Below, piece by piece: positions 46,320 through 58,868 of a stretch of DNA of 64,000 bases. A program made the translations under genes and the position numbers. The notes beneath the pieces are model-generated. The model saw only the letters and a list, made by a program, of their open reading frames with translations. It was not told the origin of the DNA and did not search any database. Positions within the stretch are counted from its first letter, which is position 1. Each line of letters begins with the position of its first letter. The DNA comes from Hansfordia pulvinata (lineage: Eukaryota > Ascomycota > Sordariomycetes > Xylariales): positions 620,001 through 684,000 of the forward strand of contig BJKQ01000003.1 in the NCBI GenBank assembly GCA_006538405.1, given 5' to 3'.

Positions 46320-47540
46320 ATGCAGACCATCCTCCGCAAAGCGCGGCCCGGGCCCGCCCCCGGCCCCGTCCGGCACATCCTACGCCGACCACAGCAGCAG
46401 CAGCCGCCACAGCCGCCACAACCGCCGACGTCGCCGCTCCTGCGCCGCTCCTTTCACCGCACCCAGCCCCGACAGCTCGGCCCCCGAAGCCCCTTCCCGG
46501 GCCAGAAGCGCTACGGCGACGCGCAGTACGAGGAGCGCCTGCGGGCGGCCGAGCCGCTGTTCAACCGCGCGTGGTGGGCGTCAGTGGCGCGCAGCCGGCG
46601 GGTGCGCTGGGGCGCCGCGATCCTGGCGGCGTCGGCCGCCGCCTTCTACGTGGCGCACCTGGAGACGGTGCCCGTGACGGGGCGGACGCGCTTCAACTAC
46701 TACCGGGACGGGTGGCTGGAGGACGTCGCGGACATGGAGACGCGGCGGATCCTGTGGACGCTGGAGCGGCAGGGGGCCCGGCTGCTGCCGGCCGGGGACC
46801 CGCGGGTGGTCATGGTGCGGCGGGTCATGCGGCGGCTGGTGCCGTACTCGGGCCTGGAGGCCGGGCGGTGGCCGCACGAGGTGCGCGTCATCGACGACCC
46901 GGGCACGGCCAACGCGTTCGTGCTGCCCAACGGGGCCGTCTTCGTGCACAGCGGGCTCTTCCGCGTGACGGGCTCCGACGAGGACCTGGTGGCGACGGTG
47001 CTGGGCCACGAGGCGGCGCACCGCGTCGCGTCGCACCAGGCCGAGCAGGCGTCGCGCGACCTGTGGGCGTTCGCGGCGCTGCCCCTCGGCCTCTTCGGCT
47101 TCTGGGCAGCCGACATCCTCTTCTCGCGCCCCATGGGCCGCCTGCAGGAGTCCGAGGCCGACTACATCGGCCTCATGATCATGGCCGAGGCCTGCTACGA
47201 CCCGCGCCGCGCCGCCGAGCTGTGGCGCCGCATGGACCTGTACGAGAAGCAGCTGGCCGGCGCCGAGGTGCCCGAGTGGCTGAGCACGCATCCTTTGGTA
47301 TGTTTTGTTTTTCCGTCCCATCTTACTCTCTTCTGCCGCCCTGCAAGCTGGAGCCGCAACCGTTTCGGAGGAGAGAACTGACAAGCACCCCACCTTTAGA
47401 ACAAGGACCGGCTGAGCCAGATCCAGGCGTGGACGCCCGAGGCGCTGGAGAAGCGGGCCAACAGCGACTGCCGGGGCACGACGGCGTATGCTGACTCGTT
47501 CCGCCGGGCCCTTCATCGCGGCGGGTGGCTTGTGGTCTGA
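46320..47540 (+). CDS. OMA1: OMA1-like mitochondrial inner-membrane metalloprotease (M48)
   Basis: Zinc protease of the mitochondrial inner membrane; OMA1 acts in protein quality control together with the AAA proteases. Exon 1 is 46320-47297 and exon 2 is 47400-47540, with the intron from GTATGT to TTTAG. The total is 373 codons (372 residues) with no frame slip. The N-terminus is rich in Arg/Pro/Gln without acids (presequence, about 1-60). A membrane segment lies at about 96-112. The zinc motif HEAAH is at residues 230-234 in VLGHEAAHRVASH, and the third ligand is in QESEAD (E277-D281, the ExxxD signature). A second hydrophobic stretch (252-268) lies between them. PNGAVFVHSGLF is typical of the family. 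The start is the first ATG in frame and gives the expected presequence. Confidence 0.92.
47298..47399 (+). other. Intron of the OMA1-like gene
   Basis: 102 nt, GTATGT donor, CTGAC branch-like site and TTTAG acceptor; phase 0. Confidence 0.85.
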
Positions 47541-48803
47541 GAAGACGTGATGAGGGTGATCTTTAGCATGGCGACAAATAGCCGGGAGTTCTGCCGGTCT
47601 ATAGAGGTTGCGTTTCCAAGCAAGTCCCCGCTCCGCATCTAGCAAGACAGCTAGAACCATACACCAGTGAATGATGCATACGTTCGAAACCTTTACTCTA
47701 ATAGACGAGATGACGCGCAAGCGGTGCTTGATTTGAGAAGTTTGTCTCTGCCAACCTGACAGCATTTCGATCATAGAGACATGTTCTGTAGCTACAGTCG
47801 GGATTTCATCTTGTTACATTATTCTCTCCGCACATCTGCTCATTACGAGTATGCTCTCGAACGAAAATCAACCGTCGATGCAAGAAGTCGTCAACGGCTG
47901 GACGTCCCAAGAAGCCGTCGTGATACCTAGAGTGTGAGTGTGGATGGGAAACGGAAAACAAAAACGGAAACGGAAGGAAACTCAAGATTGGGGCTAGAAA
48001 ACCGGCATCACACCCTGCCTGCACAGAAGGCGATCAGTAATAGACGGGCCGCCGGATGAAACGGCCAGGAGCCACGGAGAGCCGAGGCCAAGCAGGTGGC
48101 CGGTCCACCGGAGACGAGGGCAGTGGCCAACCAGAAGCCTCGGATTGGCAACATTCTGGAGCCGTACGGCTGGAGAGAGGATGTGCCGAGGTTCGTAGCA
48201 AGAGTCGCCGAAACGCACCACCCTCGTCATCTGATAGCGGCGCGTGCCAGTGGCCAGGTTGTGCCAGTGCAGCAAGTACCCTAGTGGTGCACGGTCGGTG
48301 CGGCCGCCCGTTTCATCACCAGCGGCCTATCAGTGAGTGCGCCCGTCCCAGCATCGCTAGCAGTCGGTACGGTCGGTAGGTGCCTACCAGGGGGGGGGCA
48401 CCCACCCATCCCCAGAATCGTCCCCAGGCTCGCTGCAGTGGAGGAGCCCGTCGCTCTCTCGGCCCGGTGTAAGCCGCCAGTGGCGAGGTTAGGTCGGCTG
48501 CTCCTCCAGCCGCCGCCCGCTACTTTGGCTTCTGAAAAGGGCGCCCGCCACGTCAACCTGGAACCCAGACCTACTGGACCTCACACGACCACATCGCATC
48601 GCGAACAACTCGACCCGACATCATACTGCTGTTCCCACCGACCCGTCTGCCTTCCACCCTCGACACCGCCCGACCGGCAAGCATCCACCCACGCCCACGC
48701 CGCATCGACGCCATCCTATCCGCCCGCCCCCCCCCCCCCCCCTCGCTGCTTCGAGCCAATCACGCCTCCCACCGCCACCCGCAACGCTCTCTCACATCCC
48801 ACC
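47541..48803. other. Intergenic DNA upstream of cytochrome b5
   Basis: No gene supported. The right end is C-rich and pyrimidine-rich, with a pure C run at 48727-48742 some 60 bases before the cytochrome b5 ATG; it is probably the leader. Confidence 0.5.
48727..48742. repeat. Poly(C) tract, 16 bases, in the cytochrome b5 leader
   Basis: Uninterrupted C run 61 bases upstream of the ATG at 48804. Confidence 0.9.
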
Positions 48804-49217
48804 ATGTCGGAATCCTACTCGACAAAGGACGTCGCCGCGCACAAGGACGAGAAGTCGGGCATCTGGCTGACGATTGACAATGGCGTATACGACGTGACGA
48901 GTACGTGACGCGCGAGAGCGCGATGCCCACCTCCATCCACTCTCTCCAAACTCCCGTCCCTTCCTTGACCTCTTCTGAGCGCCCGCGCCCGCGCCCGCCT
49001 CTCCCACTGCCTTACCCTCCACCGGGGTGCGCTCCTATGCTGACCGGCTACACACACAGACTTCCTCGACGAGCACCCCGGCGGCGCCAAGATCCTCAAG
49101 CGCATGGGCGGCAAGGACGCCTCCAAGCAGTTCTGGAAGTACCACGGCAAGAACGTCCTGTCCAAGTACGGCGACAAGCTCAAGGTCGGCGAGATCAAGG
49201 AGGAGGCCAAGCTGTGA
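48804..49217 (+). CDS. Small soluble cytochrome b5
   Basis: Electron-transfer heme protein of 84 residues. Exon 1 is 48804-48900, exon 2 is 49060-49217, and the intron runs GTACGT to CACAG (159 nt). The exons join within the Asn codon of YDVTNFLDEHPGG, giving exactly 85 codons. The heme ligands are His38 in HPGG and His61 in FWKYHGKN, with the usual spacing; the KDASKQFWKYH block is typical. Unlike microsomal cytochrome b5 it has no C-terminal membrane helix and ends in a charged EIKEEAKL tail, so it should be soluble. Its redox partner is not shown by context. The upstream gene is OMA1 and no operon-like link exists. Confidence 0.9.
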
Positions 49218-51259
49218 TTGCGGGCCCAGGCCCGGCCCCATTGCTTTTTTCTTTCTGTGTTTTGATTTTGTCTCTAGCGTTGGCAAGTGGGAGGCGAGAA
49301 GAGTAGGCGAGAGAGGGCAGAGCGGCAGCGACATTGTCATCGATTGCACTGCACTTTGTTCTGGATACACGGCTACGTTGCTGGGACGTCTTCCGAGCAC
49401 CGCGCACATAGGCCGACAGTGTCCCGCGACGGGCGAAAGCCTGCGACGTCAGCGCTTAAGAGAAGACAAAGCCAGCATCGTAGCATGCGCGATTCGTCCG
49501 GCGCGGACTTTTGGAATCAATGAGCCCGCCCAGGTCCTTTCCTTCTCGGCTCGTGCGCAATAGTTGGCCATTTGCGGCTGTGGGCAGGAGACAGGAGAGT
49601 TCATCGGAGCCAGATTGCGACAGCGGCAAACAATGCGATGCAGCTCGCGAGGGTTTGCGCAATGTCGTGATGGAAGGGAGGGGGGTGGGGGCGTCGAAGC
49701 CTGGGGACTTCTTCATTGTGGCCGCAGATATTCGCCTCGCAAGATCTACTAGAAGACGAAGCGCGCACGTACACGAATAGACCCCGAGTTTCGTTCTTCT
49801 CCTCAATCAATATCGATCCAATATGCTTTCCGGAGCCGCATGTAGGAACGGCCGGCCACGGCGTCTCCCGCGCGACCGCCGGCCGCCCCCCGATCGGCAG
49901 GCTTCTGTGCGGGATGACGTAACCACTCCGGCCACCCACCGATCCGGGGTCAACGGGCTGCATGGACAAACACAGAGAGGCGTCCGTACCCAGACAGCGA
50001 AGATTACCATGGCAGACAGGTGAGTCTTGGTAGCATATCACTCGATGGTTTTCGAATCAGCTAGCCCATTGGTCTCGCCGCTACGCTGGACGCGCCCTTG
50101 GCCTTTCATCTACCCTGTCATCGCACAGGGGAGGAGACGAATGGCTGTGCCGGCCGACTCGGCAGGGTTAGGGTACCGGCAGGGCCAGATTCGTGGACGG
50201 CCGTTGTGACCACGGGGTGCTTCTATACAGACAGACTATATACACTATGGGTCTTTGAATCAAGACTAACCAGACAAAAGAAAGATCGAGAACATGTTCC
50301 CTGACGTGCGGTTCTTATACATGGGATAACGCGGGCACAGATCGCAACTAGGTGCACCATCTACCGAAAACCAGCCCAAGCCTTCTATAATAGTCCTCGA
50401 GGAAGACATCGAGTAGACAGGAGCCCTTTGCCGGCATTCCAAAGAATCCCTTGACCGGTCCTGTCCAATCGACATGCGGCCTCTGTGGGCAAGCTCCAGG
50501 GTTGGGGGTTGTTGGAAATTATTATTCTTTCCTTCTCTGCAGCTGGACAGGCGAACTCCGTGACGCCGGCTGTAGATGGGCTACGACGTCTGTCACCTCC
50601 CGAGCCGGTGACCGTCAACGCAACTCCGGATCCGAGCGTGCCAAAGTGACTCGGGCCGGGATATCTGCTCAGTTCGATCGTGAAGGCGTCGTCATTCAAA
50701 TCCCGTGTGAGAAGACGAATACCCCAATTTGTATTTAATGGGAGCTGCAAGAAAACTCACAGCCCGTTCGAATTCCGGAATTGTGTTTCTCCAATTACGT
50801 AGTATGTAAGGGCTGTAGAGAAAACATACGGCCTGAGCCTAGAACCACAGCTCTCCTGGCCATACGACACCACCGCTCCACACGGAGCCGCAGGCTGTGC
50901 GGCGCGGAGCAGGCGTGGAAAGCCATTGAATATCTGTTGGCTTAACCTTACAGATGTTACGATGAACGTCACGATGCCGACAAAGCTTCGGTAGCTGGCT
51001 TCATCTTCGCTTAACGTTATTGCAATAGATGAGCCGTGAATCCGACCTTCTAACAATGCAGCGGTGGAACCCCAAGCAGCGTGTATTCCAGCGAACAGGG
51101 ACAGCGGCAGCGTGACGGATGTCGCGGTGATATTATTTATCAACCCGCCATAAGCTTTGCTCCGAATGAAAAGTCGCCCCGAGTCAAAAACAGGTAGACG
51201 TTCGCGGCAGATGGAAGCAGATATCCATACCACTCATAGCCGTATATCGCGGGGCCATC
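49218..51259. other. Gene-poor stretch with possible degraded coding sequence near its right end
   Basis: 49218-50380 has nothing I can support. 50385-51240 is AT-richer than its surroundings and contains two protein-like open stretches on the minus strand (50757-51233, 50385-50750) that do not join into a clear gene; they are discussed as a finding. Confidence 0.45.
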
Positions 51260-51481
51260 TCACATGTCCTGCCCTGCACAAGCCTCGAGATCCATGATCG
51301 ACAACCACACACCTCGCAGGCTACCCAAGGTAGACCGCCGGCGAAGCCGTGGCAGTTCGCGGGCATCGAGCTTCACCTCTGGCACTCCAGCAAACGAGAT
51401 CTCGTGCCCTGGTCCGCAAGCAAGCGCAAGCGAAACCGCGGCCGAGAGAGAAAAAAGGAAAGCCCCCCGTGTGATGTCCAT
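51260..51481 (-). CDS. Possible first exon of a small secreted protein
   Basis: Doubtful. The 73-codon open frame from the ATG at 51481 begins with a convincing signal-peptide pattern (MDITRGAFLFSLSAAVSLALA then CGP), followed by a short polar stretch. A possible donor GTGTGT (minus strand, near 51316) could lead to an exon in the downstream open stretch 51233-50757. No family is recognised and no clean exon join could be shown. It could also be a relic or chance. Confidence 0.3.
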   Translation of the reverse strand: MDITRGAFLFSLSAAVSLALACGPGHEISFAGVPEVKLDARELPRLRRRSTLGSLRGVWLSIMDLEACAGQDM

Positions 51482-53122
51482 TCTTGCTCTTGTCGATATA
51501 ACCGAGCCACGTGAGAGGCATGGCGAGCCTGACGGTTACGGCCAAGCCCGCCTCGAGTTGCGGAGGGAAAACGCCTCGCCGACTTGGCAGGCAGCCATGT
51601 CCGCACGAGAAGGGTTGGTACGAGTACCCGTAGAGAGGATGCGTCAGATGGCGTCAGGGTGCAGTGCCGAGCCGGTGCCGAGCAGGGCGCCGCCGCCGCC
51701 GGGCTGCGTGACCGCTTCTCCTCATCCAGCCCTATTGCGGCGTTGTCGTCAGTACCTGAAGTAAGGTAGGTACGCACGTACGGTAGGTAGGTATTATTAT
51801 CGCACGCGGTCGACTCTTAGCTGAACCCCAGGCAAACCTGAGCTGATGGACCTTGGATTCTCGTATGTGGAAGAATGGGACCCGGGGAATCCGCAGGTTC
51901 GGCGGCGCCGACCGGCCGGGCAGAGCACGGAAACATCAGGTGTGCAGAGCAGAGAATGAGCGAGGCCAGCGGGTGAGGGAAATACATGCGATACTCGTAC
52001 TTCCCCGTGCCTGTTTGGGAACGTTGCGGTGCGATCCAGAGCCACCCACGCACGCGCCACGCGCTCTCAATTCGACGCAGAGAGTCGCCGTTGGCGGCCC
52101 TACATGTAGTCGGCCGTGCACTCGCTACCTACCTCGCTGCCGAGGGCTTGTAGATGAAAGTACCTACGACCAGCTCACTGTCTGCGCGTGCGAGTATCAC
52201 ACGACCGGGCAGGATACGAGCCGTGTCTGCATCTGCAAGCCCAGGCGTGTTTCGATACTCGTACGAATACCTCCTCGTACCGCCCCGTCCGCACCGCACT
52301 GACACAAATGACGCACAGGCTGGAGAGCCCGTGCTCTTTGGGGAGGGTGCGGGAGGAGAAGGAGGAGGGGAGGAGCACGAGTAGGTGCACCGTACCTCTC
52401 CACCCTACCTACCACTTACGAGTACTCACGAGCACCCTAGGGCCACGTTCTGAGCCAGCAGCGGGACTGACGATGGTGACCTCCCCATGTTCTACTCGCG
52501 CCTCGACGGAAACGTCGGTCCCATCCGCGCAACGACGAGGCGAGAGCTCTCGCGAAGCCGACCATCCCCATTGCGGCATAAAGTCACGAGAACCGACGCA
52601 GCGGGCATGTACGTGGTACGTGTGCACACCCACAAACACAAGGGGGCCGGATGGATGCGACTCAAGAAGCGCCTGCTGCTTCGACGCCAGCCGCGCGGCG
52701 CGTGGTGGGTGTGCGGCGGTCATGAGTCGCCACCGGGACCGGGGCACAAGCCCTTCCACCTCGAGTGCCTTTACAGAGCCTTTAGTAGAGAAGTGGGGTG
52801 GGAAGACGGGACAAGACAAGGGCCTCGAAGACAAGACAAGGTGAGGCAAGAGACAAGGTTTTTTCTTTCTGATTTTCTTCCCGAGGTCAGAGTTCCCACA
52901 ATCTGTCTGCCGAGTGGCGACGGCAGATGGACACGACAGACAAGCTTCCGTGGCGGTGGCGACAACAGCAGATGCAGAAACAGCAGTACTTGTGGCAGCA
53001 GCGACAACGGTTGCAGCAAGTACTCGTATCAAAAATATTGCTATCATGACACACGAGAGGTGGTATGAGTGCGCCACGGAGACGCGACGGCAAACGCGAG
53101 GCGATGGCCAGCAGCACGGTGT

Positions 53123-53123
<1 letters not shown>

Positions 53124-53154
<31 letters not shown>
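53124..53154. repeat. Poly(C) tract, 31 bases
   Basis: Longest homopolymer in the window. It is followed by GGAAG and a short GA run, with a TACGAGTAC motif some 50 bases downstream. Confidence 0.9.
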
Positions 53155-53156
<2 letters not shown>

Positions 53157-53705
53157 AAGAGAGAGAGAGAGCGGGACAGCCGGACTTGGGGCTGATGGGC
53201 GTAGACTCGTACGAGTACAATACCCGCACCCGCAGCGCCGAACGAACCCAAGCGCCTCCTTAAAAACTACGATACTTGCCTGAGTTAGTCGGTAGCGTCT
53301 GGGAACCGGTCAGGTCGAGAAGGATGGAATGAATGAATTGATCGGGCGGGCCGGGCGGAGCCAGTGCCTCTGGCCTTGACCGAAAGCCAATTGCGACCTC
53401 TCTGCTTGCGGCCATGACCTAGCGGCCTTGTATGTTGCTTCATTATTAAAGGTGGTAGGTACCACTCGCAATGGATGTGTGTGCGCTCGCCTATGATTTT
53501 TATTCTGGGGCCGCGAGACTACAATGCAACGAGTTAGCACGAGTGCCCATAGGTACACCAGATACCTACGTACCTACTCGTACTAGTCAAACATTCTCGT
53601 GCAGTGGGTACTCGTAGACACAGACAGATGGGCTACGTAGGGCGATTTGCATGCGGACGAGATGCGTTTATTACCTAGTCGCCGTCGCCTGACCACAAGC
53701 GAGCG

Positions 53706-53821
<116 letters not shown>

Positions 53822-56800
53822 GGAAGCCAGCCCGCCACGCGCCGGACCGGCAGACCTGCAGACAGCCATCAGTCTCCGCCGGCGAGTCCATCCCAAGGTA
53901 CATACCTACCTCTCTCTACCTAAAGCCAGGTACCCTGCACCCAATGCTCCCAGCCGAGCCGCATAGTCAAGAAAACCCTCATCACCCACCCTTCCAGGAA
54001 GCATGGAAGCCAGTTGACTTTGGCCCGGCGCTGGGCCTGCGGGCGGTCACGCCCCGCGGCGCCGGCGGCCTTTGAATGAATAATTCACGCACCCCGTGGG
54101 CGCAGCCGAGTAATCAACCCGGCTCGAGGGTTCTCGACTCGCATTGAAGACCGATGCGCGAGTAACGAAAAGGTGGCTTGAGGTAGGGAGCACTCATACT
54201 CGTCCAGACAAAAGCACAGAAGACCTTGGCCACGATCGTACCCACTTACGCGTGCTCCAGGCTGGCCGAATAGAGAGAGAGAGAAGAACAAAAGAGACAT
54301 ATGACATGTGAGACAGAGGTGACCTGGCTCCTGACGGGAGCATACGAGTACTCGCCACTGCCCGTCCGTGGGGTCGACCTCGCGAGACTGAAGAGGAAGA
54401 GTCCTATCCGGCGGCCATCTCGAGCGATAAGTCGCCATCAAACGCCCGCACAGGCGGTATTTACTCCAGCTGGCGTGACCGGTACCGACTCTGGTGAGCC
54501 AGACAGTCCGGCCTGACCCGAAGCTGCCGGATTCGACTTCGAGCGAGTACAGAGAGTGCCGATGCCGATGCCGTTGCCGGTGCCGACGCCAGCGTCTTCC
54601 GGCTTGTACGGGTACTAGGTTACCTCTCCCTCACATACGCGTACCCGTTCCAGCAGCAGCAACAACAGAAGTACGAGCCCGAGTACCTATGAAATGGGGG
54701 CGCAGAATCCCACGACGACAGCCGCGACGACAACGACGAACAGAGCTGCTTTAGCCGCTACCTGTTTTTGAGCTCGCTATCCATTGGGTTGCCATGGGCC
54801 AGGGGCCCATCCATGCAGGAAGTACGTACCGCCGTAGCGCGTAAACAAATGAGAACCGCCCGCCGAGCTCCGCTCTCCCCATCTTCATTTCTCCAGCCCA
54901 TTCCTGCGATAGCAAATCCCCGGGGCCAGGGCCCGGGCAAGGCACTCACCACTGCAGGGCAGGGCGAAGCCCACACAACCACAAGCCCCCCTTCCCCCAG
55001 CTATCGTTATTTCGCGATTCCTCACACTGTCGTCGGACCCGACAGCGGCCGCCCTCTTGCGGGTACGTATTTCTCTTACGCGTTACGAGACGAGGCGACC
55101 ATCCAGCGCCCTCCCTCTCTTCCTGGTCGCTCGGTGGCCCCATCGCGCTGCACCGAGCCTCTCACTCCTCTCTCTGATCAGGTGGGGGTTCTCAATCGCT
55201 AGCCTACCTGAAGACGAGGCGCGAAAGAGAGAAAGAGACCTGGGTACGCTGGGCAGAGCGCGAGAGGGTGCTGACGCTACTGGTACTTCCGGATAGCCTG
55301 AGCAATAATTCCCCATCCTTGCACGGCAGCCGAGCGAGCGACCTGCTATCCTTTGTTACCGGGCTGGGAGGAGCCACCGTCAACAACAGCCCACACCCCG
55401 GGCGGCGCGCAGATTCGTTTCAACGGCTGGGCCAGCCGGCCGGCGAGGCGGTTTCTGCTGGGCTGGCTTGGCCAATGGGCGGGCGTCTGATTGTTATTAA
55501 CGGATGTTTTGATTTCCAGGAATCCCCCCCTCGAAGGAGCGAGCCTCATTTTTCTGTCGCCATTCGCGAGAAGGGGTGGGACAATTTATTCAACAACGTG
55601 AAGCAGCAAGCGTGAGGGCTCGAGGTTATTTGGCGTTGGAAACAAAAGCCGTTTCGTCCAAGCCGAGACTGAGGGCTGCTGTCGAGGCGTTCAACGTGCC
55701 GCTCGCCGGAACAATTCGCGGGGCCGCGGCAGAACTGGCGACAGCACCAGTTTGCGCCGCCGGGCGTGCTTTGGTGGTTGCGATTGTTTTTATTGCGCTT
55801 CGTCGAGTGTCGTCAGTCCAAGGCCGAAAGCGAACACCGGCGGGTCCATTATTCTTCTTGGTTGTCTCTACTACGAGTCGGCTCCAGCACGTTCGTGCCT
55901 ACATTGCCGGGTGCTATCCGCATCCGCAATCGCGCGTGTCGCGGTACCTGTACATGCTCGAGAGCTTTTCCCCCCTTCTTCTACCGGCACCTCGACGCGG
56001 GTGCGGGTATCCATGTGCCGCCCCAGTCGCGACATGGAAATGGGCTGCTGTGCGAGAAGGTACTCACTCGTGCCTGGTCACCCCACGGAGAAGATGAGAA
56101 CGATGGGCGGGAGCGGAGCTGCGAAAAAGCTTAGCTAGCCAGATGAAGCGCCCAATTGGGATGGATTGGCCCATTCTCCGGTTTCTTCTTCGGTTTTTCG
56201 CCTCTCACGAGCTGTTACGAGCACGGTGTACGTTCGGGAAGACGGTACAGCTCGAAGTCGGTGCAGGGTGGGTGGCTGCGCGCATCGCATCGGGAGTGAG
56301 CTCACAGCATGGTGAGGTGAGGACCGCCTACAGTGCGGGACATTTGGATCCAATCCATCACATGGCGCGTGGGGAGCGCTGTGGGCGCGAGAGAAGCAGA
56401 GCACAGGTACCGGTACGCGGGGCCTGACACGATACTCGCCCTTTCGGCCTCATCACGCAGCGCCGTGGCCCGTAAAAAGGTCCGCTGATGACAACCCACA
56501 TCGTGTGCTCCGATCTCTTGGCTTCTTGCCCGATCGGGGATGCTGGCCCCCCACCCGATGGAGCCGTTACCCTGTTGTTTGCGAAAAACGCGCCCGTCGA
56601 GGCCATCAAAATGCCGCAGAGGCAACGCCAGAGGCGCGCGAGAGAGAAAGAGAAAGAGACGAGGGCGAGAGAGCAACGAGCGCTGCCCACAACCGCCGCA
56701 CGGGACACAGCCAAGCTTTGCCGAGCCTTCTCTGTGCCTTGCCCAGACGCCTACCTCATCCCCCGGGGTTCGCCACTCCTCTGGGGCAGTCTCGTGCCCG

Positions 56801-57394
56801 CCCGCCTGTAGCTGCGACACATTGGGTGTGCTCGTACCTGAGCCCGCCCACACCAGACAGCAGCTCTCGAGGCCGGCCTGGTGGGCTCCCCAGAGCTGCG
56901 CGGGCTGCGCTGTATGAACCATGGAGCTGGACGGTACCGGCTTCGCTGACCTCGCTGGGCTCCACTGGCTGACCTGACCTGACCCGACCTGGCCGAGTGG
57001 GACCTCCCACTAAACCCGACCTGACCGGCACTGATGAACCTCCAGGTACGGTGCATGTACTCGTAGCTCTCCCCCCAAGCACTCACTCGACGGCACCCAT
57101 AGCATCCATCCCACATCCAATCCCCTTCCGTGACCTGCGGTGGATAACACGGGCGCCCAGCTCCCGCCCGCAGCGCTCGCCCCGGCACTGCAGGTGTCGG
57201 TATCTCGCGAGCTACTCGTACCTTCTACCTCCCCGCGCAGCGCTCCAGCTCCCAGGACTCGCTGGGGTACGTACCGCCGCCGGCGCCGCAGGTGGAAAGC
57301 ACCTCGAACCGTGGGTGGGCCTTGACTCGAGCTCTAATAAGGTTCTCCAGCTTTTCCATCTTGTTATTACTTCACCGTGAGCCGCGCTGCCGCC

Positions 57395-57445
57395 TTTCGA
57401 CTTTTCTCCCTCCCCTTCCCTTTCCCTCCCAACCCACTCGCCCTT
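57395..57445 (+). promoter_or_regulatory. CT-rich tract upstream of the 65-residue membrane protein
   Basis: Long pyrimidine-rich stretch about 650 bases before the ATG at 58096. It may mark a transcription start or promoter; weak evidence. Confidence 0.25.
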
Positions 57446-58095
57446 GACCAAGATTCCCATTGCGCCGGTGCCCTCCAGCTTGCACAATCCATCAAAGGCT
57501 TGTGTCGTTCAGCTTTGGCTTCATCTTGCCCACCCACCACCTTCGCCAACCCTCCGACGACGAGTTAGAAGCAGCCCAGCGCTCTCTCCTCCAAATGTGA
57601 GTTCTTGTGTGTGTGTGTGTGTACGCAGCCACGCCATACAGGCCAATTGGCCATCGCCCTTCTCCGCGCCCGAGTCCCATCCAATGGCGCCCCCAAGTTG
57701 GTCGCACATTGCCATCGCCTCGCCGTCATGACAGCCAGCTCCTTCGCAAGGTGCTCTCCCAGCCCGCCCAGCCCGCGCACGCCACCCCTGCTGGTCTCCC
57801 GGCCAATGTCCCACTAGTGGTCTCGCCTCGCCACTGATCCAAAACATTGTTCTGCCGGGGCCAATTCGCCACGCATGCCTGCGCATGCCCAGCAACACGG
57901 CTTCTCTTGGCGATGCGGTCTGAGCTGTCATGTTGGGCGTCCAAGGCCGGCGCCAATGGTCATCATAACCACCCACAATCCTGCGCAATTTCAGAGGCGC
58001 GCCGGCACTCAGTCTTCGACATCGATTCGCCCAATCTCATTGCTATCTCACTCTACCTGCCGTGCAAGGCGCTGACCATCATCCAGACCCTCACA

Positions 58096-58293
58096 ATGCC
58101 TGCCATCAACAACGTCCTCGTCGCTCGCGACGCCATCAACACCCTCTCCAAGCGCGAGAACTGGGCCCAGCAAGAGGCCGGTGTCGTCGTCGTCTTCTGC
58201 ATCGTCTTCGTCGTCGGTGTCGGTGTGCTGGGCATCCTGATTGCCAAGTGCATCAAGAAGCAGAAGGCCAAGAAGGGTGTTTCCTCTGCTTAA
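58096..58293 (+). CDS. 65-residue single-pass membrane protein, unknown function
   Basis: I know no function for it. A polar N-terminus (residues 1-27, MPAINNVLVARDAINTLSKR then ENWAQQEAG) leads into one hydrophobic helix (28-50; VVVVFCIVFVVGVGVLGILIA) and a short basic tail (KCIKKQKAKKG), predicting the tail on the cytosolic side. The clean ATG context (ACAATG), uniform C-biased third positions and sharp helix boundaries argue for a real gene despite its size. No introns or frame slip are seen. Several hundred bases of CT-rich leader precede it. Small membrane proteins of this form are common, poorly studied genes in filamentous fungi. Confidence 0.68.
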   Translation: MPAINNVLVARDAINTLSKRENWAQQEAGVVVVFCIVFVVGVGVLGILIAKCIKKQKAKKGVSSA

Positions 58294-58868
58294 GCGGCCA
58301 TGGTGCAACCTGGAGGAATGGGGAGTGAGGAGGAAAAGGGCCATGTTTGAGTGAGGGATGGGAGAACGAATATACCACGATACCTGCGTTCCGGCCCGGC
58401 AATCTCATGCAGCGTCCGCGGGAGTCGAATGTTTCCATCGCGGACAGCCACGTTCAGATATGAGGACGCGACGCTGATGATGGCAAACGATCATGGGTCA
58501 TGTCTTGAGGTCATATACTCAGCCAGTTGGTCCCGGCCCGGCCAATGCCCGCAAGCTGTAATCTCAGGGCGCTTTCTAATACCTAAATTCTTTTCACCTT
58601 CACATTTGTCGCCGTGGTTTCGATGTTTGCCTTTGGGTGTGACTGGCGGACTGGGAATGTTCGTGGTGACGCTGTTGAATCACGCCTATCACCTGACCAT
58701 TGGTTGTTCGCATTCGATCGAGTCTATTGGAACCCCTGATAACGCCTAGCTGCCTTGGGCACCTCCTCACCACCACCAAGTCATTGAGAAGCATCTCTAC
58801 ATGGGCCGACTATTGCCCTGAAAGCCGGCATCCCCGCTTGATCATTACTGCGATTCTGCCACAAGTAT
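58294..58868. other. Intergenic DNA between convergent genes
   Basis: 3' flanks of the plus-strand 65-residue gene and the minus-strand dCMP deaminase gene. Nothing else recognised. Confidence 0.5.
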
